Source: Rhizobiales bacterium Ga0077537 (lineage in GTDB: Bacteria; Pseudomonadota; Alphaproteobacteria; Rhizobiales; Hyphomicrobiaceae). From it: 64,000 bases of DNA. Positions 34,616 through 44,801 of this stretch are shown here, piece by piece. Positions within the stretch are counted from its first letter, which is position 1. The number at the start of each line of letters is the position of its first letter. The position numbers and the translations under genes were made by a program. The stretch spans positions 102,401-166,400 of the forward strand of contig LNEM01000008.1 of NCBI GenBank assembly GCA_001464955.1. The letters run 5' to 3'. The notes under the pieces are model-generated. The model was not told the DNA's origin. It made no database searches and saw nothing but the letters and a program-made list of their open reading frames with translations.

Positions 34616-36148
34616 TCAACCCCGGTTGAGGCCCTTCTTCGCCAGTTCGCCGAGGTAGACCGCCCAGCGCTCGTCCTTTTCCTTACCAAGCTTCGCCAGA
34701 TAGTCCCAACCGAAGAGCCCGGTGTCGTGACCATCGTCGAAGGCGATGCGGACGGCGTAATTGCCGACCGGCTCGAGGTTCCGGATCTTGACGTTGCGCT
34801 TGCCGCCGACGGTCACGCGCTGCGACGGCGTATGCCCCTGCACTTCGGCCGACGGGCTCATCACGCGCAGCATCTCGGCGGACAGGCGATAGCGTGCGTC
34901 CTTGAAGACGACGTCGAGCGCGCTCGCCTGCTCGACGACATGGAGCGTCGGCGGGTCGGGCCGCCTGCCGTCCGACGCCTCGACCTCGGCCCAGGCGCGG
35001 GTCGCGATCTCGCGGAAGATGCCGGCGTGGAGGCTTTCGGGATCGCTCGCGACGATGGGGCGGCCGGAATCCGAGAGTGTGCGGATGTCGATGTGCAACG
35101 GGACGGCGCCGAGGAACGGGACGCCCAGCGCGGCGGCCTCGCTCTCCGCGCCGCCATGGCCGAAAATCTCGTGGCGCTCGCCGCACTTCGAGCAAATGAA
35201 GTAGCTCATGTTCTCGATGATGCCGAGCACGGGCACATCGGTGCGGCGGAACATGTTGAGGCCCTTCCTCGCATCGATCAGCGCCAGATCCTGCGGCGTC
35301 GAGACGATGATGGCGCCCGAGAGCGGCACCTGCTGGGCCATGGTGAGCTGCACGTCGCCGGTGCCGGGCGGCATGTCGATGACGAGCACGTCGAGGTCGC
35401 CCCAGTTCACCTCCCGCAGCATCTGGGTCAGCGCCTGCACCACCATCGGCCCGCGCCAGATGACCGGCGTCGCCTCCTCGACCATGAAGCCCATCGACAT
35501 GCACTTCAGGCCGTAGCCGACCATCGGCTGCAGGCGCTTGTCGTCACCGACCTTGGGCTTGCCCGACAGGCCGAGGAGCTTCGGTTGCGACGGCCCGTAG
35601 ACGTCGGCATCGAGGATGCCCGCCTTGAGGCCATTGGCCTGGAACGCCAGCGCCAAGTTTACTGCGGTTGTCGATTTGCCGACGCCGCCCTTGCCCGAGG
35701 CGACGGCGATCAGGTGGCGGATGCCCGCGACGGCGCCGGTCCTTCGCCCCTGGGCACCCGCGGCGGGAGCACCTGCCGCAGCGGGGCCGTGGGAGTGCCC
35801 ATGGTGGGCGTGGCCCCCGGCCGGCGCACCGCGGCTTCCCGTGGCGCGCGCCTCCTGAACGCGGCGACTTTCCGGGGGCCGGGACGTTCGCGGCCGACCG
35901 GACGCATCGGCGGTGAGGACCGCCGTTACTCCCGCGATGCCCGGCAGGTCCTTCACGACCTTCTCGGCGGCCTGACGCAGCGGCTCGAGCTCCTCGGCCC
36001 GGTCGGCCGGAACCGTGATCGAGAAATAGACGCGCGCATCGCGGATAAGCACCTCCGAGACGAGCCCGAGGTCGACGATGTTTCCGCTGAGGTCCGGCCC
36101 CTTGATGCGTCGCAGCGCTGCGAGGACCTCGGCCTGGGTAACGGCCAT
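34616..36148 (-). CDS. apbC: Mrp/ApbC iron-sulfur carrier ATPase fused to a C-terminal DUF971 domain
   Basis: A 510-residue protein, longer than the usual 350-380. Residues 5-80 are a MIP18 (DUF59) domain. A linker at 111-121 is His-rich (GGHAHHGHSHG). The P-loop ATPase follows: GKGGVGKST 152-160, DADVYGPSQPK, VIDMPPGTGD, and a metal-binding CSKC at 319-322. From about 409 to the end is an extra DUF971 domain (FKDARYRLSAEMLRVMSPSAEVQGH, given by position; and GNYAVRIAFDDGHDTGLF). ApbC carries [4Fe-4S] clusters to target enzymes. DUF971 resembles the N-terminal domain of gamma-butyrobetaine hydroxylase. hupE is 13 bases downstream. Confidence 0.92.
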   Translation of the reverse strand: MAVTQAEVLAALRRIKGPDLSGNIVDLGLVSEVLIRDARVYFSITVPADRAEELEPLRQAAEKVVKDLPGIAGVTAVLTADASGRPRTSRPPESRRVQEARATGSRGAPAGGHAHHGHSHGPAAAGAPAAGAQGRRTGAVAGIRHLIAVASGKGGVGKSTTAVNLALAFQANGLKAGILDADVYGPSQPKLLGLSGKPKVGDDKRLQPMVGYGLKCMSMGFMVEEATPVIWRGPMVVQALTQMLREVNWGDLDVLVIDMPPGTGDVQLTMAQQVPLSGAIIVSTPQDLALIDARKGLNMFRRTDVPVLGIIENMSYFICSKCGERHEIFGHGGAESEAAALGVPFLGAVPLHIDIRTLSDSGRPIVASDPESLHAGIFREIATRAWAEVEASDGRRPDPPTLHVVEQASALDVVFKDARYRLSAEMLRVMSPSAEVQGHTPSQRVTVGGKRNVKIRNLEPVGNYAVRIAFDDGHDTGLFGWDYLAKLGKEKDERWAVYLGELAKKGLNRG

Positions 36149-36465
36149 GTGGCCTGCCTTTCTTGATGGATCGGCGGCCGCTAAATGCAGACCGCTCCGC
36201 TCTGGATTGATGGGCGCGATTTATGGCAGATGGTCCGCCGGAAGTCACCCGGTGGCTGTATCGGCCGCAGGATAACGCGCGTGATCCGCGGACCGATCAC
36301 CGACCGACACGCCCCCTGACGCCTGTCCAGGCGATTGCGCAGGTGATGCAGCCACGCCACACGGCCGGGGCAAGCGTGCTCGGGTTGCAGCAACATGGGC
36401 GCGACTTGGGCTATCTTCAGGATCGTTGGAGGGCGACGGGCTCTGTCCCGTGATGGGGGGAAGTG
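36149..36465. other. Divergent intergenic region between apbC and the secreted hydrolase gene
   Basis: About 317 bases. A 76-codon frame at 36223-36453 exists but has no ribosome binding site and unconvincing composition. No repeat or terminator seen; the region presumably holds both promoters. Confidence 0.35.
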
Positions 36466-38154
36466 ATGCAGGCGATCCTATCGGCGGCTGTCGGCGTGCT
36501 GATGCTGATGATCGCGTCGGCCGGGGTGCTGGCACAGGACGCACTCGTTCTCCTCAAGCGGCAGACGATCGATCTCGGCCAGCGGGTGCACACACTCGAT
36601 CTCGCCGACGCCAAGGGAGCCTTCCGGGCATTGCGCATCAAGGCCGTCGCGGGGCCGCTCACCATCTCGCGGGCCGTCGTGCGCTACACCGATCTGACTT
36701 CGCACCTCGAGGACCGCAGAATCCTGTTGCTCACGGGCGAGCGGACACGGGAGATCAACCCGACCACCGAGGGGCAGTTCGTCGAGAGCATCGAGCTGCA
36801 GATCGTCGTCGCCCCCGGCCGACGCGCCGAGGTCGAGATCTACGGGCGGCAGAATACGACCGAAGCCGAACGCGTTCGGCAGGATCTGCCCGTCGTCTCG
36901 GAAGATCGGGACGCGGGGGGCACCGGCGGCGGCTCTACGGGCAAGAAGAAGGCCAGCCGGCCGACGGTCTCGCGGTCGGTCTCGCCGGAACCGGTGCAGC
37001 GCGCACCCGAGGTCGCCGCAGCCGAAGCCCCAGTCGAAGTGATGGCCGGGGCGAGCGCCGACGCCGGGCAACCGCCGTGTGTGGCCGAGAACACGTGCAC
37101 GCCCGTCCGAGTCTTCTTCGGCACCAACCGCCGCCGGGACGATCTCCCCTCGCGCGTCGCCTTCTCGTGGCAGGACACAGGGGCGACGGCACTCGGCAGC
37201 GCCGTCGTGACCGTGCCACGCGCCGCCAAACGCCGGACCGGGCAGATCCTGACGCCCACGTGGTGGGAGCGGACGGTGCTGCGCATCCCGGCGGCGGGCG
37301 ATCCGGCGCGGCATTTCGTGATCGTGCCGAACCTGTTGCAGGTCTATTCCAGCGAGGCGGACTTCCTCGCCGCCGTGGCCCGGCACATGGCGCAGGCGGG
37401 CGCCTACAAGGATCATGCCTTCATCTATGTGCACGGCTATCGCGTCGGCTTCGACGATGCCGTATTCCGGACCGCCCAGATCGCCTACGACCTCGGCGTG
37501 CCGCGCGCCGAGGACGGCGTCATCGAGCCGTTCGGCACACCGTTCCTCTACAGCTGGCCGTCGGCCGGGCAGCTCAAGGACTACGCCTACGATCAGGAGA
37601 AGGCGCGGGTCGCGATCCGGCGGCTCCGCGACTTCATCGAACTCGTGATCACGAAGTCGGGCGCCAAGCAGGTGCACATCGTGGCGCACAGCATGGGCAA
37701 CGTGCCGCTGCTCAACGCGCTCAGCCAGTTCGTCGGACGCGACGTGGCGGGGGCGAAGGTCAGCCAGATCGTGCTCGCGGCCCCTGACGTCGGCGTCAAC
37801 GAGTTCCGGGAACTGGCCGAGAAAGTGAAGTCGCTGGCGAGTGGGCTCACGCTCTATGCCTCATCGAGCGACTTCGCGCTGGAGGCATCCCGCAAGGTGC
37901 ACAAGGACGAGCCGCGCGCGGGCGATGTCGTCGCCGGCCGCCCGCTCATCGCCGCTGGCGTCGATACCATCGATATCTCGCAGATCACCACCTGTTACTT
38001 CTGCTTCGGCCACGACGAGTACGTCGAGCAGTCGACGCTGCTCAACGACATCGCGCAGCTCATGAGGGCGGGCATTCGACCGCCACACAGCCGGACGCAG
38101 AATTTCAAGCTGCAGGTCGACGGCGCCGAGAGCTTCTGGCGCTATCAACCGTAA
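36466..38154 (+). CDS. Secreted alpha/beta hydrolase (DUF900 family)
   Basis: A 562-residue protein with a signal peptide (ILSAAVGVLMLMIASAGVLAQ). Residues about 25-120 form an extra beta-rich domain, followed by a Pro/Ala/Glu-rich linker to about 200. The DUF900 alpha/beta-hydrolase domain starts near CTPVRVFFGTNRRRDD and has AFIYVHGYRVGFDDAVFR (oxyanion region), FLYSWPSAGQLKDYAYD and the nucleophile elbow AHSMGNVPLL with Ser409; Asp and His of the triad lie further on (YFCFGHDEYV near the end). Substrate unknown, possibly an ester or lipid. ATG at 36466 follows GGGGGG; the overlapping GTG at 36463 is less likely. Stands alone. Confidence 0.85.
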   Translation: MQAILSAAVGVLMLMIASAGVLAQDALVLLKRQTIDLGQRVHTLDLADAKGAFRALRIKAVAGPLTISRAVVRYTDLTSHLEDRRILLLTGERTREINPTTEGQFVESIELQIVVAPGRRAEVEIYGRQNTTEAERVRQDLPVVSEDRDAGGTGGGSTGKKKASRPTVSRSVSPEPVQRAPEVAAAEAPVEVMAGASADAGQPPCVAENTCTPVRVFFGTNRRRDDLPSRVAFSWQDTGATALGSAVVTVPRAAKRRTGQILTPTWWERTVLRIPAAGDPARHFVIVPNLLQVYSSEADFLAAVARHMAQAGAYKDHAFIYVHGYRVGFDDAVFRTAQIAYDLGVPRAEDGVIEPFGTPFLYSWPSAGQLKDYAYDQEKARVAIRRLRDFIELVITKSGAKQVHIVAHSMGNVPLLNALSQFVGRDVAGAKVSQIVLAAPDVGVNEFRELAEKVKSLASGLTLYASSSDFALEASRKVHKDEPRAGDVVAGRPLIAAGVDTIDISQITTCYFCFGHDEYVEQSTLLNDIAQLMRAGIRPPHSRTQNFKLQVDGAESFWRYQP

Positions 38155-38169
38155 CCGAACAGCGCCGCC

Positions 38170-39216
<1,047 letters not shown>

Positions 39217-39294
39217 TCACGTCCTCGCATTTCGATCCGCGCGGAGATCCTGCAGGTCCCGACGCCGTCGCGATCCAACCTCCGGCGCAGGCGA

Positions 39295-39672
39295 TCAGGC
39301 CTTCTCGATCGGCCCGCCGCCGTCGACCCAGGTCTTGAAGCCGCCGAGATTGCGCACGTTCTCGTAGCCCATGTCCTTCAGCGTCTTCAGAACCAGCGCC
39401 GAGCGGCCGCCGGACGCGCAGTAGGCGACCACGGTCTTGGCACGGTCGAAGGCGGCGTCGTGGACCGGTGAGTTCGGATCGGCGCGGAATTCGACGAGGC
39501 CGCGCGGGATCGTGAGCGCCCCGGGGACCTTGCCCGACGCTGCAACTTCGTTCGGCTCGCGGACGTCGAGGAACACGACGTCCGGCTTTCCGACGAGGGA
39601 TTTCGCCTCCTCGGCGGTGATCCGCGGAACGGCCGCTTCGGCTTCGGCGAGCATCTGCTGGACGGTTCTCAT
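39295..39672 (-). CDS. Rhodanese-like sulfurtransferase domain protein
   Basis: A 125-residue single rhodanese domain. DVVFLDVREPNEVAASGKVPGA is the substrate-recognition half, and the active-site loop is YCASGGRSAL with Cys85 as the persulfide-carrying residue. No signal peptide. Single-domain cytoplasmic rhodaneses shuttle sulfane sulfur. The gene lies between an SDR gene (38 bases upstream) and the ferredoxin reductase (81 bases downstream). Confidence 0.92.
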   Translation of the reverse strand: MRTVQQMLAEAEAAVPRITAEEAKSLVGKPDVVFLDVREPNEVAASGKVPGALTIPRGLVEFRADPNSPVHDAAFDRAKTVVAYCASGGRSALVLKTLKDMGYENVRNLGGFKTWVDGGGPIEKA

Positions 39673-39710
39673 GACTGGTCTCCTGGTTTGGCGGATGGGA
39701 TCGGGCGTGG

Positions 39711-40490
39711 TCAGCCCGGGATCAGGCCGCCGTCGACGTTGAGGGTCTGGCCGGTGATGTTGATGGCCGCGGGCGAAGCGAGAAACACGATCGCGTCGGC
39801 GATGTGGGAGGGGTCGTTGGCCCGCTTCAAGGGCACGCCAGCCACGGCCCGCTGCTCGATCTCGGCGATCGATACGCCTTCCTTCTGGGCCATGGTGCGG
39901 AACATGTCGTCGACGATGGCCGTCCGCACGATGCCGGGGCAGACCGCATTGACGTTGATGTTGTGGGGCGCCAACTGCTGGGCGGCCGTGAACGTCATGG
40001 CGATGACCGCGCCCTTCGAGGCGGCGTAGACCGCATTCGAGGTGCCGGGAAAGCCCTTGCCGGCGACCGACGCCACATTGACGATCATGCCCGAGCGACG
40101 CGGGATCATCTCCCGGGCCACCCGCTGGAGCGCAAAGAAGACGCCCTTCGCGTTGACGCGGTGGATCCGGTCCCAGTCCTCCTCGGTCAGGTCCATGATG
40201 TAGGCCCGACGGGTGACGCCGGCGTTATTGACGAGGATATCGACAGCGCCGAACGCGGCCACCGTCTCCTGCACCATCCGGTCGATGTCCGGAAGGCTGC
40301 CGAGGTCGGCCGCGATCGCGAGCGACTTCCGGCCCAGGGCTTCGACTTCGGCCGCTGCTTCGCGGGCCGTCGTCGGGTTGATGTCGACACAGGCCACGGA
40401 TGCGCCCGCCTTCGCGAGCGCCACGGCCGCGGCGCGACCGATCCCCTGCCCCGCACCCGTCACGATCGCCGACTTGCCTTCGAGTTGCAT
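39711..40490 (-). CDS. Short-chain dehydrogenase/reductase
   Basis: A 259-residue classical SDR. Cofactor motif TGAGQGIG 11-18, NNAG 88-91, catalytic Ser141, Tyr155 and Lys159 (YAASK), and the C-terminal LASPAAINITGQTLNVDGG are complete. DIN after the second strand (VACVDINPTT) suggests NAD preference. Substrate unknown; FabG-like and 2,3-butanediol-type enzymes are close in pattern. The start at 40490 is set by the family's N terminus; the longer upstream frame is non-coding. Confidence 0.92.
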   Translation of the reverse strand: MQLEGKSAIVTGAGQGIGRAAAVALAKAGASVACVDINPTTAREAAAEVEALGRKSLAIAADLGSLPDIDRMVQETVAAFGAVDILVNNAGVTRRAYIMDLTEEDWDRIHRVNAKGVFFALQRVAREMIPRRSGMIVNVASVAGKGFPGTSNAVYAASKGAVIAMTFTAAQQLAPHNINVNAVCPGIVRTAIVDDMFRTMAQKEGVSIAEIEQRAVAGVPLKRANDPSHIADAIVFLASPAAINITGQTLNVDGGLIPG

Positions 40491-40566
40491 GCGCTGCCTC
40501 CCTGTGAGCCGACGCCCAGCATGGGCCGGGGTTGCGGCCGACGGCAAGCGCCGGCCACCGACCGGG

Positions 40567-40887
40567 TCAGAATTGCTTGGCGGGGACGCGGAGCACGAGG
40601 CCGTCGATGGCGTCGGACACCTTGATCTGGCATGAGAGGCGGCTCTCGTCGCGGACATCGAAGGCGAAGTCCAGCATGTCCGCTTCCATTTCAGCGGGCT
40701 TGCCGACGACGCCCGTCCAGGCGGGATCCACATAGACGTGGCATGTCGCGCAGGCGCACGCGCCGCCGCATTCGGCGTCGATGCCCGGCACCATGTTCTT
40801 CTTGGCGGCCTCCATCACGGTCAGGCCCTTCTCGGCCTCGATCGTCTGGGACTTTCCATCGTGCTGAATGAACGTGATCTTGGCCAT
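40567..40887 (-). CDS. [2Fe-2S] ferredoxin, adrenodoxin type
   Basis: A 106-residue ferredoxin. Cluster ligands are Cys40, Cys46, Cys49 and Cys86 in [18 protein letters not shown] and [13 protein letters not shown], the spacing of FdxB/putidaredoxin-like proteins that serve P450s, Rieske oxygenases or Fe-S assembly. The start is [21 protein letters not shown]; a much longer upstream frame is Ala/Arg-rich and not coding. First gene of a minus-strand run that also holds an SDR, a rhodanese and a ferredoxin reductase; no P450 or oxygenase is in the window. Confidence 0.94.
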   Translation of the reverse strand: MAKITFIQHDGKSQTIEAEKGLTVMEAAKKNMVPGIDAECGGACACATCHVYVDPAWTGVVGKPAEMEADMLDFAFDVRDESRLSCQIKVSDAIDGLVLRVPAKQF

Positions 40888-41052
40888 GTGGCGAAGGCGA
40901 CCTTTCCGGCGACAGGATCTTGCCGCAGGCCGCAAGGCAGCCGCGCGCGACGAACCGGCCCCAGCGCCAGTGGAGCGGCCGCAATGCCGTGATTTAGACG
41001 GATCGGGGCCGGCTTTCAACCCGGGGGCAGGCGTCGGGGCTCGGTTACAGGG

Positions 41053-41445
41053 TCAGGCAGGGACCGACAGCGTCGAGATATAGCGACGAACCTCGCCAAG
41101 CGCTGTCTCCAGCCGGGCAATGGCGTTGCGACGCGCTTCCTCGTCGCAGGACCGGGCCAACGTCTCGGCCAACTCGGCCCTTTCGGCGACCTCGTGAGCG
41201 CCTACGGCGCGCGCCGAGCCCTTGATCGTATGAGCGGCGTCGCGCCAGGCTTTCTCGGTTTCGGCGCAGCGGAGATTTTCAAGGTAATCCGGCGCCTGGT
41301 CGGCGAACAGCACCAGCACTTCGCATTCGAGTTCGCGATTGCCGAACGTGTATCGGGACAAAAAGGCATGATCGATGGGGACGGCCCGGGCCGCCCGATC
41401 GGTTGCGGGCTCAACCTCTCGGCGAATAGACAGGCCTTGGCTCAT
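41053..41445 (-). CDS. Hpt-domain phosphotransfer protein
   Basis: A 130-residue four-helix protein. The phosphorylated His72 sits in AAHTIKGSARAVGAHEVAERA, the canonical Hpt signature. The remainder (FLSRYTFGNRELECEVLVLFADQAPDYLENL) is the preceding helix pair. No receiver or kinase domain is fused and none is nearby, so it is a free-standing phosphorelay intermediate, comparable in role to alphaproteobacterial ChpT-like or Hpt shuttles. Divergent from the large coiled-coil gene. Confidence 0.88.
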   Translation of the reverse strand: MSQGLSIRREVEPATDRAARAVPIDHAFLSRYTFGNRELECEVLVLFADQAPDYLENLRCAETEKAWRDAAHTIKGSARAVGAHEVAERAELAETLARSCDEEARRNAIARLETALGEVRRYISTLSVPA

Positions 41446-41776
41446 TGCTCTTTCCGCTCAACCACTCATAGCCGGCTCTCGAACGGGCATCTTCGCAGAT
41501 CCGGGCTAACCCGCCGTAAATCCGGGCAGATGAATTCGATCGATCCGTGAGGAGGCACAGGGCTCCCCCGGCAGCATGGCGCCCGGAACAGAATTCATCT
41601 TCCTTTCGCCATAAAAGGCGTTCTACAAGGGTCCTTGGACGGGGGTCTGGAATCAGGGAATTGCCGCTCGGACCTGCCATCGCGCCGTTGATCCGGCGGG
41701 GGCGGCGGGTTCAGGCACCATCGGACGTCCGTCGGTCGTGACCCGGGCGAGTGCCCCGGCGGGAGCATTCGGTTCG
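41446..41776. other. Divergent intergenic region with a long-spaced inverted repeat
   Basis: About 330 bases between the Hpt gene and the growth-pole-type gene. AGATGAATTC (41528-41537) and GAATTCATCT (41591-41600) are exact inverted copies separated by 53 bases. One GAATC (GANTC methylation site) lies near 41651. A GTG at 41738 in frame with the next gene is a possible alternative start. Confidence 0.4.
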
Positions 41777-44731
41777 ATGGTTCAGGAGACGTCCAAACGC
41801 TCGGAGGCCGAAACCGGTCCGCCGTCTCCCGATGCGGCGAGCGGAGCGCCCGCACCCGCAACCGATCGGATACCGCCACCACTTCCTGCAAAGTCGGCTC
41901 CACCGCCTGGACAGGAGTCACTCGCCGATCGTCTTCGATCCGCAGGCCCGCCGCCGCCAAGCGCACCGTCGCAGAAACCCGCAGCCCAAGCCACGGTTCC
42001 GGCCTCACAGGGTTCCGCGGCTGGTGAGGCTCACGAGCCCCTCGCCGAGCCCGTTGCCGACGACAACTCCGGGGAGGCCGCGCGCCGACGGCCCGCGAAA
42101 CGGCGCGCAGCCGGGCCGCCGCGGACACAGATCGCCGCCAACGATGACCTGCCCTCCATCGGCGGCCTGATCTTTGCGCTGCACGAAAAGCCGTCGCAGC
42201 GGCCCATGCAGGTGGCGGCCATCGCGAGCGTCATCTGGGCGCTCTGCGGACTGCTTCTCGGGTGGGCCATGCTGGCACCAGAGTTCCAGCGCCTGCCGAC
42301 CGTGATGGACGTCCTCGCACGGCCGACCGCCATCGCTCTCGCGGCGACGATCGTGCTGCCGATCGCCATGTTCTGGTTCATCGCGCTGCTGATCTGGCGG
42401 GCGCATGAACTCAAGCTGATGTCGTCGGCCATGACCGAGGTGGCGATCCGCCTCGCGGAGCCGGACCGCATGGCCGAACAGCAGATCGCCTCGGTCGGCC
42501 AGGCGGTCCGCCGTCAGGTCAACCACATGAACGAGGCCGTCTCGCGCGCGCTCGGACGGGCGGGTGAACTCGAGGCGCTCGTTCACAACGAGGTCGCCAG
42601 CCTCGAACGGTCGTATACGCAGAACGAGAACCGTATCCGTGGGCTTCTCGAGGAACTCGCCGGCGAGCGCAATGCGCTGCTGCACACCAGCGAGCGGGTC
42701 AGTCACTCGCTGAAGGAACTCGGCACCGACATCCCGAGCCTCGTCGACAAGCTGTCGGACCAGCAGGTGAAGCTGGCACGGTTCATCGAACAGGCCGGGC
42801 AGAACCTCGTCGCGCTCGAGACCTCGATCGCTCAGAACGCCACCTCGCTCGCGAGCAGCGTCGGGACGCAGGCGCGTGAACTCAACACGGTCCTCACCGA
42901 TCGCACGGCGGAGTTGTCCGGCCTCCTGGAACACCGGTCGCAGGAGATCGCCTCGGCCATACAGGGCGGGCGTGACGAGATCGATGGACGGCTCGCGGTT
43001 CACACGGACGAGTTGCAGCAGATCTTCGGCGGCTTCGCCGGAGGGCTCGGTCAGGCGCTCACGGAGCGGACCGATCAGCTCCGGGGCATGCTCGAGACGA
43101 CGTCCACGCGCATCGAGGGGGCACTCGCCGAGCGCACCGAGGGGCTGCAGGCGGTTCTCGAGGAATACACACGCGCACTCGATGCCACGATGGCGGCGCG
43201 GCAGCAGGGCCTCGACCAGCAGTTGCTGTCGCGCACACAAGCTCTCGACGATGCGTTCGCCGAGCGTCTCAAGCTGTTCGACGACACGGTCCTCAGGTCC
43301 ACCATCGCGATCGACGGCACCGTGGCCGACAAGGCGCGCATGCTGTCGAAGACGCTCGAGAACCACGCCAACGATCTCTCGCAGACGCTCGGCCAGCAGG
43401 CGTCGCTGATGGACGAGCAGATCATGAATGGCGTTCATGCCGTGCGGCGCGCCAGCGAGAACGTCACCCGTCAGTCCGTGCAGGCGATCGACGGCCTGGC
43501 CAACCAATCCGAGATGCTGCGCAATCTGTCGGAAAACCTCGTCAATCAGATCTCCAGCGTCACCAACCGCTTCGATCAACAGGGCCAGACCATCATGCGG
43601 GCGGCCGCCGCGCTGGAAACGGCCAACTTCCGGATCGACCAGAACCTGCAGGCGCGCCAGACAGAACTTGCCCGGACGCTCGAGCATCTTTCCGGCAAGG
43701 CGGAAGACATCGACCGTGTCATGCGGGGCTATCCGGCGGCGCTGGAAGGCACCGTCAACGCGCTCGAGACGCGGGCGATCTCGGCAGGCGAGAAGCTCGT
43801 CAAGGGCGTCGAGGAGCGCTCGCGCGCCGCCTTCACTGAAATGGATCGTCTGCGGAGTGCCGCCGACGGCGAGGCCGATCGTGCCGTGGCCGAGTTGCGC
43901 AACAAGTTCAGCACGATCTCGCAGGAAGTGAGCCAGCACATCGGCACGATCGAGAACCGGTTCTCGTCGAGCTACGACGACATGCGCGAGCGCGCGCACC
44001 GCACGCTCTCCGACATCGAGAGCGAGCAGTCACGCCTCAAGGCCGAGCTCGAGCGGCTGCCGGAAGCGACCCGTGCCTCGGCGGAACACATGCGACTGTC
44101 GCTGCAGGAGCAGCTGCGAGCGCTTGAGCAACTCTCCAGCCTGACCCAGCGTGAAGCGCTGAGGACTGATGTGGCCACACCGGCGAGCCCCCTGGCCTCG
44201 GCGCAGGCTGCCGCCGCACCTGCGCAACCGCGCGCGATCTCGTCCATCACCCAGACGCTCGCCACCGAACTTGCGGCGCGGAACAGTCGCGCAGCCACCG
44301 CCGCTCCGGCGCAGGGCTCGGCAACGGCCGACGCGCAACGGGGGGACGGCTGGAAGCTCGGCGATCTGCTTGCGCGGGCCTCTCAGGAGGACGTCGGACA
44401 GGGTGAGATCGATCTCGCCGCCTACGCCCGGGCCCTCGACCAGACGACAGCCTCGGCGATCTGGTCGCGCTTCCGCGCCGGCCAGCGCGGCATCATGGTG
44501 CGGAGCATCTATTCGGTCGAAGGGCGCAGCCATTACGACGATGTGAGCCGTCGTTACGCCAGCGACGGCGCGTTCCATCAGAAGATCGACCGTTATCTCG
44601 TCGACTTCCAGCGCTTCCTGAAGGAAGCCGATCAGCGCGATCCGACCGGCCGCCTCGCCCAGAGCCACGTGGTGTCGGATCACGGCCGGGCGTACCTCTT
44701 CCTGGCGCACGCCACAGGGCATCTCGCCTAG
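41777..44731 (+). CDS. Large two-TM coiled-coil protein, GPR/RgsE growth-pole type (short form)
   Basis: A 984-residue protein: a disordered Pro/Ala-rich N terminus (1-130), two membrane helices (about 145-167 and 184-207), then a coiled-coil region to about 830 made of apolipoprotein-like repeats (recurring L-x-ERT-x-x-L and LDxxxxxR patterns), and a C-terminal globular domain (857-984) with GWKLGDLLARAS, IWSRFRAGQRGIMVRSIYS and GRAYLFLAHATGHLA. The same layout and C-terminal domain occur in the Agrobacterium growth-pole-ring protein and Sinorhizobium RgsE, which are about twice as long; these organise polar peptidoglycan growth. ATG at 41777 has GGGAG upstream. Assignment is by architecture and recalled C-terminal similarity. 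Confidence 0.72.
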   Translation: MVQETSKRSEAETGPPSPDAASGAPAPATDRIPPPLPAKSAPPPGQESLADRLRSAGPPPPSAPSQKPAAQATVPASQGSAAGEAHEPLAEPVADDNSGEAARRRPAKRRAAGPPRTQIAANDDLPSIGGLIFALHEKPSQRPMQVAAIASVIWALCGLLLGWAMLAPEFQRLPTVMDVLARPTAIALAATIVLPIAMFWFIALLIWRAHELKLMSSAMTEVAIRLAEPDRMAEQQIASVGQAVRRQVNHMNEAVSRALGRAGELEALVHNEVASLERSYTQNENRIRGLLEELAGERNALLHTSERVSHSLKELGTDIPSLVDKLSDQQVKLARFIEQAGQNLVALETSIAQNATSLASSVGTQARELNTVLTDRTAELSGLLEHRSQEIASAIQGGRDEIDGRLAVHTDELQQIFGGFAGGLGQALTERTDQLRGMLETTSTRIEGALAERTEGLQAVLEEYTRALDATMAARQQGLDQQLLSRTQALDDAFAERLKLFDDTVLRSTIAIDGTVADKARMLSKTLENHANDLSQTLGQQASLMDEQIMNGVHAVRRASENVTRQSVQAIDGLANQSEMLRNLSENLVNQISSVTNRFDQQGQTIMRAAAALETANFRIDQNLQARQTELARTLEHLSGKAEDIDRVMRGYPAALEGTVNALETRAISAGEKLVKGVEERSRAAFTEMDRLRSAADGEADRAVAELRNKFSTISQEVSQHIGTIENRFSSSYDDMRERAHRTLSDIESEQSRLKAELERLPEATRASAEHMRLSLQEQLRALEQLSSLTQREALRTDVATPASPLASAQAAAAPAQPRAISSITQTLATELAARNSRAATAAPAQGSATADAQRGDGWKLGDLLARASQEDVGQGEIDLAAYARALDQTTASAIWSRFRAGQRGIMVRSIYSVEGRSHYDDVSRRYASDGAFHQKIDRYLVDFQRFLKEADQRDPTGRLAQSHVVSDHGRAYLFLAHATGHLA

Positions 44732-44801
44732 GGCGCTCCAGTCGTCGGCATGCTGAACCGGACTGTCACTGCGGCGGCCATGCCCAGCGCTGGAGGCATC
44801 G

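Noticed and set aside
36223..36453. A 76-codon ORF in front of the secreted hydrolase.
   Set aside because: No ribosome binding site, Arg/Gln-rich composition and no family; treated as chance frame in the promoter region.
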